Assembly (NCBI RefSeq): GCF_900637905.1
Contig: NZ_LR134472.1
Coordinates: 62,001 to 126,000, forward strand
Direction: 5' to 3'
Length of the DNA stretch: 64,000 bases
From: Parvimonas micra
GTDB lineage: Bacteria; Bacillota; Clostridia; Tissierellales; Peptoniphilaceae
A model generated the notes under the pieces. That model did no database searches. It was not told the origin of the DNA and saw nothing but the letters and a program-made list of their open reading frames with translations. Positions 27,233-34,518 of this stretch are shown here, one piece after another. Within the stretch, counting starts at the first letter, position 1, and the number at the start of each line of letters is the position of its first letter. A program made the translations under genes and the position numbers.

Positions 27233-27261
27233 ATTATACTAAATTTTAAAAATTTTTTCAA
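27233..27261 (-). promoter_or_regulatory. Promoter of the riboswitch-controlled ATPase
   Basis: Minus strand TTGAAA, 17-nt spacer, TATAAT, seven or so bases before the aptamer. Confidence 0.8.
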
Positions 27262-27293
27262 GTAAAATAAATTAAATTTAAAAACTTAAAACG

Positions 27294-27325
27294 AAAAAGG
27301 TGTTTTAAAAAATTTTAAAACACCT
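27294..27325 (-). terminator. Terminator of the YbjQ-family gene
   Basis: Minus strand AGGTGTTTTAAAA / TTTTAAAACACCT stem followed by TTTTC, just after the stop codon. Confidence 0.88.
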
Positions 27326-27330
27326 AAAAT

Positions 27331-27657
27331 CTATTTTTTTACAATTCTAACAGCAGTACCAGAACAGGTAACCATCATCATGCTATTCGATGCCCCAAGC
27401 ATCTCATAATCCATCTTAAGTCCAACGACAGCATTTGCTCCAATTTCTGTCGCTCTTTCTACAATTTCATCTACGCTCTCTTCTCTCGCTTCCATCAATT
27501 CTTCTTCATAAGAAGACGAACGTCCTCCAAAAATATCTCTAAGTCCCGCCTTAAAATCTTTTACAAAATTTACTCCTGTAATTACTTCGCCAAAAACAAC
27601 TCCTTTATATTCAACAATTTCATATCCTTCAATACTATTTGTAGTTGTAATTATCAC
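27331..27657 (-). CDS. YbjQ-family (UPF0145) protein
   Basis: 108 residues starting at GTG 27655-27657. The upstream ATG (27661-27663) is only 2 nt from GGAG, whereas the GTG has 8-nt spacing and yields the family start M-I-I-T-T-T-x-S-I-E-G. The protein has the YbjQ layout: [16 protein letters not shown], a variable [12 protein letters not shown] loop, A[11 protein letters not shown] and a C-terminal beta strand with SGTAVRI. The fold forms pentameric rings; the function is unknown and the older metal-binding label is not supported by obvious ligands. Lies downstream of clpC and has its own terminator. Confidence 0.88.
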   Translation of the reverse strand: MIITTTNSIEGYEIVEYKGVVFGEVITGVNFVKDFKAGLRDIFGGRSSSYEEELMEAREESVDEIVERATEIGANAVVGLKMDYEMLGASNSMMMVTCSGTAVRIVKK

Positions 27658-27740
27658 AAACATCTCTCCTTTTTTATGATATTAACATATTTTCTAAATA
27701 TTATCAAGATATTCTATTATCTTAAGAATAAAAAATATAT

Positions 27741-30164
27741 TTACTTAGTTTTGACTTTTACTTTTTCCAATACAATATTGCCTTTTTTAACATCTAAAAA
27801 TAGTTTTTCATCACTGAGAATTTGATTCTTTAAAATTTCATCTGCAATTTTATTTTCAAGCTCAGATTTAATAATTCTTTCAAGAGGTCTTGCTCCATAA
27901 GACTTATCATATCCCATATCGGATAATTTTTTAATAATCTTATTACTATATCCAACATTTAGACCAATATTTTTAAGTCTTTTTTTCAATTTTTCAAGTA
28001 AAAGCTCTGTAATCTTAAATATATCTTTTTCGTCAAGTCTTGAAAATACTATTATATCATCTACTCTGTTTAAAAATTCAGGTTTGAACATAATCTTAAG
28101 TTCAGAATTTACAATATCTTTAATCCTATCGTATTCTTTTTCTACTTCATCCTTTTTTGAAGAAAAACCTAAAGTGTTTTTCTTTTCAATTGCAGATGCT
28201 CCTACATTTGAAGTCATAATGATTACTGTGTTTTTAAAATTTACGGTTTTTCCTTGTGAATCCGTAAGTCTTCCATCATCAAGAATTTGAAGTAACATAT
28301 TAAATACATCCGGATGAGCTTTTTCAATTTCATCAAACAATACAACACTATATGGTCTTCTTCTAACTGCTTCAGTTAAATATCCACCTTCTCCATATCC
28401 GACATATCCGGGAGGAGAGCCTACAAGTTTGGAAACAGTATGTTTTTCCATATACTCACTCATATCTATCCTAATCATATTTTCTTCAGATTCAAATAAA
28501 AGATTTGCCAAAGATTTTGCAAGATATGTTTTACCAACTCCTGTTGCTCCGACGAAAATAAAACTACCTATAGGCTTACTACCCAAAGATACTCCTGCTC
28601 TAGATCTTTTTATCGCACTTGTAACTCTGTCAATTGCTGTTCCTTGACCAATAACAATATTTTTTAAATTATCTGAAAGGGACAAATATTTTTGACTTTC
28701 CTCAACAGTTAATTTGTTAACCGGAACCTTACTCCAATCTGAAACAACTTTTGCAATATCATCATATTTTAAAGTTAAATTCTCATTATTTTTTTTGTCT
28801 TTTTTTATCTCTTTAAGCTTTTTAATCTCTTCTAAATTTTGTTCATATCTGTTTTTATATTCCTGAGCTTTTAAAAATTCCTGATTTGCAACAAATTTCT
28901 TTATATCAGCTTTTAATTTAGAATTTTCATCTTTCAAAAAAATTATATCATCCGGATTCAAATATGATTTTATTCTTAACATAGATCCAGCTTCATCTAT
29001 CAAATCAATAGCTTTATCCGGCAAAAATCTATCCGTCAAATATCTATTAGATAATTCTACAGCTGCTTTTATAGCTTCATCTGTTATTACTATCCCGTGA
29101 TGTTTTTCGTATTTTTCTCTTAGACCCAATAATATATTTATAGTCTGACTAATCGTTGGTTCAGAAACTTCTATAGGTTGTAATCTCCTTTCAAGTGCAG
29201 AATCTTTTTCAATATATTTTCTATATTCATCAGTAGTTGTGGCACCAATTAATTGAACTTCTCCTCTAGCTAAAAATGGTTTTAAAATATTTGCCGCATC
29301 AATGGAACCTTCACTACCCCCAGTTCCAACTATATTATGAAATTCATCTATGAATACAATTACATTTTTATTTTTCATAATTTCATCTAAAGTATCCTTT
29401 ACTCTTTTTTCAAAATCTCCACGATACTTACTTCCTGCAAGCATAGCCGGTAAATCTAGGCTATAAATAGTTTTATTTTCTAAAAATTCGGGAACTTTCC
29501 CCTCTACAATCCTAAGAGCAAGACCTTCTACAATGGCAGTTTTTCCAACTCCTGCCTCTCCAATTAAAATTGGATTATTTTTTGTTCTTCTGAGTAAAAT
29601 TTGTAAAATTCTATCTATTTCTTTATCTCTACCTATTACTTGATCTATCTTTCCGTTTTTTGCTCTTTCATTCAAATTTACAGTGTATTTTTCTAGGGTT
29701 TCTGTTGTTACTTCCCCTGTAATATCCGAATCATTTTCAAAATGTATCTTTTCTTTTATATCTGCTAAAACACTTTCAGGACTGACATTAGTTTCAATAA
29801 GCATTTTATATGCAAGGCTTACTTTTAATTCCATTAAAGAAATCAAAAGATGACAAGGTAAAACTTGAATATTATCTGAATTCATTGCAATATCCATAGC
29901 ATTATCTACAACTTTCTTTGCATTTTTAGATAACTTACTAGCAACATTAGAAAAGTTTCCAAAACCTCTCTTATCTATTAAATAACTTTTTAAAGAATTA
30001 TAATTTGCACCTGCTGAAATAAGACTTTCAGTTTCTCTACTATTTATTTTTAAAAAAGCTAATAAAATATGTTCAGTTCCAATATAATCATCCTTAAGAT
30101 AAAATGCTTCATTTACTGCATATCGGATAAACTCATCAACGCTTCTAATTACATTTTCATACAT
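27741..30164 (-). CDS. clpC: ClpC-type AAA+ unfoldase
   Basis: 807 residues. Clp_N repeats (about 5-140), first AAA domain with GEAGVGKTAIVEG, a coiled UVR-like middle domain (about 400-450), second AAA domain with GATGVGKTYLAKS and a C-terminal D2-small domain. The LGF tripeptide at about 665-667 is in the position of the ClpP-docking loop, so it should feed ClpP. Degrades misfolded and regulatory proteins. Last gene of the ctsR-mcsA-mcsB-clpC operon, 11 bp after mcsB. In Bacillus ClpC needs adaptors such as MecA or McsB; the McsB here looks catalytically altered. No clear terminator follows. Confidence 0.95.
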   Translation of the reverse strand: MYENVIRSVDEFIRYAVNEAFYLKDDYIGTEHILLAFLKINSRETESLISAGANYNSLKSYLIDKRGFGNFSNVASKLSKNAKKVVDNAMDIAMNSDNIQVLPCHLLISLMELKVSLAYKMLIETNVSPESVLADIKEKIHFENDSDITGEVTTETLEKYTVNLNERAKNGKIDQVIGRDKEIDRILQILLRRTKNNPILIGEAGVGKTAIVEGLALRIVEGKVPEFLENKTIYSLDLPAMLAGSKYRGDFEKRVKDTLDEIMKNKNVIVFIDEFHNIVGTGGSEGSIDAANILKPFLARGEVQLIGATTTDEYRKYIEKDSALERRLQPIEVSEPTISQTINILLGLREKYEKHHGIVITDEAIKAAVELSNRYLTDRFLPDKAIDLIDEAGSMLRIKSYLNPDDIIFLKDENSKLKADIKKFVANQEFLKAQEYKNRYEQNLEEIKKLKEIKKDKKNNENLTLKYDDIAKVVSDWSKVPVNKLTVEESQKYLSLSDNLKNIVIGQGTAIDRVTSAIKRSRAGVSLGSKPIGSFIFVGATGVGKTYLAKSLANLLFESEENMIRIDMSEYMEKHTVSKLVGSPPGYVGYGEGGYLTEAVRRRPYSVVLFDEIEKAHPDVFNMLLQILDDGRLTDSQGKTVNFKNTVIIMTSNVGASAIEKKNTLGFSSKKDEVEKEYDRIKDIVNSELKIMFKPEFLNRVDDIIVFSRLDEKDIFKITELLLEKLKKRLKNIGLNVGYSNKIIKKLSDMGYDKSYGARPLERIIKSELENKIADEILKNQILSDEKLFLDVKKGNIVLEKVKVKTK

Positions 30165-30175
30165 AAAACTACCCC

Positions 30176-31153
30176 CTATATTAATTTAAAAACTACATTT
30201 AAAAGTTCTTCATCTCTCTCTTTTTCATTTAAAAAAGTTGAACTTCTAACAGTCATAAGATATTCATACAACTCCTTTATATCATAATCAACTATAAGTT
30301 CCAAACTTTGTAATAATATACAAAGTGAAATAAATTTACTAATTATATATGGACTTATATTTTCTCTATTTTTCAAAATTTTCTTATATCTTTCAAATTT
30401 TTCTCTATAATAGTCAGTTTTTATACCCAAAAGTTTTCTACGATTATCTATTTCCAAATTAACAATTTCTGTAATATATTTGTCCATTTTTCTAATAGCA
30501 GAAAACTCTTCTGCATTGTGATTACAAAATTCTGCTATATAAAAATCCTCACAAAGACCTATTTTGGATAAAGAATAAAAGTTAATTCCTAATTTTTTCG
30601 TTTTATTTTCTAAAAATTCAGTCATTTTATAATATTTTAATGACGGGATATGTAAAACTCCAATCATTTTTAATCCATTCCCAACTAAATTCACATCTTT
30701 AAAAACATAGCCGAAATTTGTATTAAATGAGAATTTCAGTCTCTCATCTAAATCTGACTCCAACCCATAAGCAAAATGTCCACATCTAAAAAAATTAACT
30801 CCCGGAAGTTTCCCAGTCAACCTAAGATGTTCCCCAATGTTTATATTCATAAAAACAAACTCATCATCTCTTGAAGCTATATATGAATTTTCTCTAAAAA
30901 TATCATTTGAATACAAAAATATCCCTTTATTATAATATTTTAATATTTGTTTTTTTGTATTTACCTTTTCAAATGTAAACCTATCACTGTAATACAATTT
31001 ATAGAATTGAGAACAAATTTTATTATATAAATTAATTTCATCTTCAAAAGTTAACATACAATTAAATTTGAATCCCTTTATATTTCTATAAACATCAACT
31101 TGACTTGAAAGAGAAACATACTTTTCAGAAATTTTTCCTAAGAAACTACTCAT
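30176..31153 (-). CDS. mcsB: McsB homologue, divergent arginine-kinase-like protein, probably inactive
   Basis: 325 residues in the mcsB position, recognisable by SSQVDVYRN (normally S-S-R-V-R-L-A-R-N), GEHLRLTGK (normally E-E-D-H-I-R-I), GYVFKDVNLVGNGLK (normally G-Y-L-T-x-C-P-[ST]-N-x-G-T-G-L-R) and a C-terminal helical domain. By this eye alignment the catalytic-loop Cys is Asp153, TGLR Arg is Lys162, and the two Arg of the first motif are Gln18 and Asp20. McsB normally phosphorylates arginines to mark proteins for ClpC-ClpP and to inactivate CtsR. Here the fold seems kept but phosphotransfer unlikely. Its ATG overlaps the end of mcsA and clpC follows, so the operon is intact. Confidence 0.85.
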   Translation of the reverse strand: MSSFLGKISEKYVSLSSQVDVYRNIKGFKFNCMLTFEDEINLYNKICSQFYKLYYSDRFTFEKVNTKKQILKYYNKGIFLYSNDIFRENSYIASRDDEFVFMNINIGEHLRLTGKLPGVNFFRCGHFAYGLESDLDERLKFSFNTNFGYVFKDVNLVGNGLKMIGVLHIPSLKYYKMTEFLENKTKKLGINFYSLSKIGLCEDFYIAEFCNHNAEEFSAIRKMDKYITEIVNLEIDNRRKLLGIKTDYYREKFERYKKILKNRENISPYIISKFISLCILLQSLELIVDYDIKELYEYLMTVRSSTFLNEKERDEELLNVVFKLI

Positions 31154-31640
31154 TTATTCTCCTCCTAAATTTCAGATTTTTCTTTTTTAAATCTTCAATA
31201 GCATTTTTTAAAATATCACATTTTAAAAATTCTTCCGTCTCTATACTATGCTCCAGCTCTCTTTCTAAATCTGAAATTTTTATTTCGTTTTCAAAAAACT
31301 CCTTAGCATATTCAGGTTTTTTGCCTCTATATTTTCTAAAATCATTGCATAATAGTCTTTTGATAAAATTTGAATAAATAAGTGTAGGTTTCAATTTCTT
31401 GTTTTCTATAAGTTTATAAATTGTCTCAAAACAACAAGGACAAACAAGTAAATTTGTATGAACAATATCCTTTACAGAAGTTTTACACTTTTTACACTTA
31501 ATATTTGAATTGGAAATTTGACCTTTAAAGTTACAAAACAGTTCATCTTTTTCATAAGATTTTAATGAATTGAATAAATTATCATATTCAATATCTGTAA
31601 TTTCTTTTTCATAACTAATCGTTGCAATTCTCTTACTCAT
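31146..31640 (-). CDS. mcsA: McsA-like zinc-finger/UVR protein, divergent
   Basis: 164 residues. A four-cysteine zinc site, CKKC at about 49-52 and CPCC at about 68-71, corresponds to the second zinc site of McsA; the usual N-terminal CxxC pair is absent, leaving only one early Cys (FCNFKG). The C-terminal part (about 120-155) is a UVR-type helical hairpin. McsA normally activates McsB and steadies CtsR. Overlaps ctsR by 8 bp and mcsB by 8 bp, a fully coupled operon. Identity rests mainly on gene order and the cysteine pattern. Confidence 0.8.
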   Translation of the reverse strand: MSKRIATISYEKEITDIEYDNLFNSLKSYEKDELFCNFKGQISNSNIKCKKCKTSVKDIVHTNLLVCPCCFETIYKLIENKKLKPTLIYSNFIKRLLCNDFRKYRGKKPEYAKEFFENEIKISDLERELEHSIETEEFLKCDILKNAIEDLKKKNLKFRRRINE

Positions 31641-32097
31641 TTTCCCTCCCGAAAGAATACAAAATATTAAGCAAAATATTAGCTCTTAACTTATCTCTAA
31701 CTTTATTATCTACACAAAGAGAATTATCGCTTATAGCGTGTAAAATAATAAATCTTTCTCTTTTTGTGATATATCCCAATTCAAATATTCTATCTATAAT
31801 TCTTCGACCTTCATTAAAAGTTATATTATTTTGTTCTAAATACTCAATAACTGAATTTAAAAATACATCTTCATTTGAAAGAGTTGAAATTCTTATATAA
31901 CCACTCCCTCCTCGACGACTTTCAATATAATATCCTTTTGTTGAAGAAAATCTTGTTGTCAAAACATAATTTATTTGAGAAGGAGCACAAGAAAATCTAC
32001 TTGCTAAATCATTTCTACCTATCTCAATAATCCCATTCTCCGAATTATCTAACATTTCTTTCAAAAATTTTTCTATAATATCACTGATACCTGCCAA
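31633..32097 (-). CDS. ctsR: CtsR transcriptional repressor of class III heat-shock genes
   Basis: 154 residues beginning with TTG (32095-32097), which has AGGAGG 7 nt upstream. Winged-helix DNA-binding half with the well conserved CAPSQINYVLTTRFS and YYIESRRGGSGYIRI, where the Arg-Gly-Gly wing contacts the heptad repeats; the C-terminal half dimerises. CtsR represses clp genes and loses DNA binding at high temperature. It leads the ctsR-mcsA-mcsB-clpC operon and should bind the site at 32109-32124, repressing itself. Confidence 0.95.
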   Translation of the reverse strand: MAGISDIIEKFLKEMLDNSENGIIEIGRNDLASRFSCAPSQINYVLTTRFSSTKGYYIESRRGGSGYIRISTLSNEDVFLNSVIEYLEQNNITFNEGRRIIDRIFELGYITKRERFIILHAISDNSLCVDNKVRDKLRANILLNILYSFGRENE

Positions 32098-32108
32098 AAG
32101 AACACCTC

Positions 32109-32124
32109 CTGACCTACTTTGACT
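32109..32124 (-). promoter_or_regulatory. CtsR operator
   Basis: Minus strand AGTCAAA-GTA-GGTCAGG: two direct heptads of the CtsR box type ([AG]GTCAAA-N3-[AG]GTCAAA), the second slightly degenerate. It lies between a TATAAT (minus strand, 32133-32138) and the ribosome-binding site, so bound CtsR would block the start of transcription. Confidence 0.8.
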
Positions 32125-32282
32125 TTTATTATATTATACCCAACGAATGAGATTATTTTACTTTTGAAAAATTTTTTTATAATTTAAAGATTGTTAACAT
32201 AAACAAAAAAGTTGATTAAAATGTTTAAATTTCTCTCAACTTCAACTCTTAAATTAATATAATTTAAATTTAATATAGTTTT

Positions 32283-32657
32283 TTATCCCACAGCAGTCAT
32301 TATCTTGCCAATATAATATATTCCATAAACTAATGCTCCAATAAACAATAATCTGAACAAGGAAAACAAAGTAATAAAAAAGTATTTCCTTTTTTCTTTT
32401 GTATCTCTTCGAAGACTTAAAATAAAAGCTACAAACTTAAGTATAATGCTTATTATAAATAGAATTAATCCATATCTAAAAATAATTCCAATCATAAAGA
32501 ATCCTATTTCAGAACTTCCCATTCCAAGCGCAAAACCAATAACAAAACATAATACTAAAAAAATATCTAAAGCTACTGATCCCCAAAGTAAAATTCTCAT
32601 TAATTTTTCTCTATCATTTATAAAATTTTTCATAAATTCAATCTTTTTATTTTCCAT
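32283..32657 (-). CDS. Small membrane protein, function unknown
   Basis: 124 residues from the ATG of MENKKIEF, which has GGGGAT upstream; an earlier in-frame ATG has no such site. Charged N-terminus of about 28 residues, then three hydrophobic segments (about 22-45, 52-80, 92-118) joined by a basic loop SLRRDTKEKRK. No family recognised. It stands alone between the CtsR operon promoter and the coaE-slt fusion terminator. Confidence 0.65.
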   Translation of the reverse strand: MENKKIEFMKNFINDREKLMRILLWGSVALDIFLVLCFVIGFALGMGSSEIGFFMIGIIFRYGLILFIISIILKFVAFILSLRRDTKEKRKYFFITLFSLFRLLFIGALVYGIYYIGKIMTAVG

Positions 32658-32744
32658 AATTATCCCCAAAATATTATTATAAAATCGCATTGATTATATC
32701 ATATATATTAGTTAGAATCAATTTTTGAATCTTTTTTAATTTCA

Positions 32745-32773
32745 TAAAAAACAACGGACTTCGTTGTCCGTTG
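32745..32773 (-). terminator. Terminator of the polA-coaE/slt operon
   Basis: Minus strand CAACGGAC-AACGAA-GTCCGTTG perfect stem followed by TTTTTT. Confidence 0.93.
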
Positions 32774-32808
32774 CTATTTGTATCCAGTACTATAATTTTA
32801 CTTTTTTA

Positions 32809-34518
32809 TTAAAAATTTCTAAAAATATATCTAACTGCATTCTTCACATTATCTATAAATTTTGCAAATCCTTTAGTTTTTTTAGTTGGAAATTCCTTTC
32901 CATATAAAATTTCATAAGCTTTTAATGCTTTATTCACTTTATTTACATAATTTTTAGTTTCTGCTGAAGGAATATTGTAAAGACTAACTCCATCATTTGA
33001 ATATTTTGAATCCTTTAGCCAAGTATTTACATTTCCTATTCCACCATTATATGCTGCATAAACCGTATCCATATTGCTAAAATTTTGCATTAAATATTTT
33101 AAATAATATGTTCCAAATTTTACATTCGTTTCGGGATCGTTTAAGTCAACAGAATTTACATTAACATTTAACAACTTTGCAACATGTTTAGCAGTATCCG
33201 GTAAAACTTGCATCAAACCTTTAGCATTAACTTTACTTACTGCATCACTTTTGAAATTACTTTCAACTCTCATAATGGCTAAAACTACCTTCGGATCTAC
33301 TCCATACTCATTAGAATATTTTTGAATTTCTTCAATATAATTTATAGGATAATTTTTCCCGCCATAATATACGGCTCCCAAAAATAACGCCTTACATATA
33401 ATTAATACTGTTATTATTGTTATTAATATTTTTTTCCACATTTTCATCTTTTTTTTCTTTTTTTTGCCTTTATCTTTTTTTGTATCTTCTACAGCTTCTT
33501 CCTCAAAAAATTCTCCATCAGAATTATTAATACTATTCTGAGCAGAATCAGTAGAATCTAATTTTTCTTCACGCAAAGGACTTAAATCTGTTAATTTAGT
33601 CTTTTCCATATTTAATGAATTTTGATTTTTCAAATTTTTTAAATCGACATTTTCAGTACTTTGTTCATTTGCGAATACTGACTGCATAAAGCCATCCAAA
33701 TTTTCATTATTGTTTAAGTTTTCTTTCTCTAAAGGATGATCATTAAAAACTTCCTCAGCCGTATTCATCGCTTTTAATTCATCTTCAGTTAATTTTCTAA
33801 CTACATCTACATCTTCAGTTTTGTCTTCGACAATTGCTTTGTCTTCTTCAGTTTCTTCTTGTTTACTCTTCTTCAACTTTCCAAAAAATCCAACTTTTTT
33901 TCCTTCATTTATACAACTGTTTTTAAAAAATAAATCAAGTTTAACTTTTAATTCCTCAAAATCACCATTATTTTCGACAGATAAAATATCATAATTTTCG
34001 TTTTCAAACTCTGATTGAATTTCCATAATTCTACGAGCAATTTCTTCTGTAATGCCCTTTCTTTCCATTAGCCTTTTAAATCTAACTTCATCATTTGCAG
34101 TTACATTCCATATTTCATCAATATCAATTAATTTTTCTAATCTGTCTATTGATTCGTTTAAAAGAGGAATTTGTAAAAACACAACTTCTGCATCAGAATT
34201 TTTAGCAAGATTGACCATATTCTTCAAAATAACAGGATGAGTCAAAGAATTAAGCTTTTCTCTATTTTCATCATTCAAAAATACAATTTTTCTTAATTTT
34301 GACTTTGAAATATTGCCTTTTTCATTTAGAATACTGTCTCCAAACTCATTTACTAAAACTTTATAAAGTTCAGCACCTCTTTTATATAATTCTTTAATTT
34401 GATCATCTGCATCTAAAACTAAATAATTTTCGTTCCTCTCTTTAATTAGCTCGGCTAGACTGCTCTTACCACTGGCAATTTGTCCTGTGATAACAATAAA
34501 TTTTTTATTTCGACTCAT
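32809..34518 (-). CDS. coaE: Dephospho-CoA kinase fused to a membrane-anchored lytic transglycosylase
   Basis: 569 residues from the ATG with AGGGGAG 8 nt upstream (the GTG at 34536 is too early). Residues about 5-195 are a CoaE kinase: P-loop GQIASGKSS at 12-20, DADDQIKELY, THPVI and IPLLNES. It makes CoA from dephospho-CoA in the cytoplasm. About 205-355 is an acidic linker; a basic stretch and one membrane helix follow (about 362-387). Residues 390-545 are a Slt/GH23 domain with catalytic Glu419 in RVESNF, then KGLMQVLP and YAAYNGG, which would lie outside and cleave glycan strands. The two are normally separate adjacent genes after polA in clostridia, so this is a fusion. It overlaps the polA stop by 14 bp. 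Confidence 0.93.
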   Translation of the reverse strand: MSRNKKFIVITGQIASGKSSLAELIKERNENYLVLDADDQIKELYKRGAELYKVLVNEFGDSILNEKGNISKSKLRKIVFLNDENREKLNSLTHPVILKNMVNLAKNSDAEVVFLQIPLLNESIDRLEKLIDIDEIWNVTANDEVRFKRLMERKGITEEIARRIMEIQSEFENENYDILSVENNGDFEELKVKLDLFFKNSCINEGKKVGFFGKLKKSKQEETEEDKAIVEDKTEDVDVVRKLTEDELKAMNTAEEVFNDHPLEKENLNNNENLDGFMQSVFANEQSTENVDLKNLKNQNSLNMEKTKLTDLSPLREEKLDSTDSAQNSINNSDGEFFEEEAVEDTKKDKGKKKKKKMKMWKKILITIITVLIICKALFLGAVYYGGKNYPINYIEEIQKYSNEYGVDPKVVLAIMRVESNFKSDAVSKVNAKGLMQVLPDTAKHVAKLLNVNVNSVDLNDPETNVKFGTYYLKYLMQNFSNMDTVYAAYNGGIGNVNTWLKDSKYSNDGVSLYNIPSAETKNYVNKVNKALKAYEILYGKEFPTKKTKGFAKFIDNVKNAVRYIFRNF

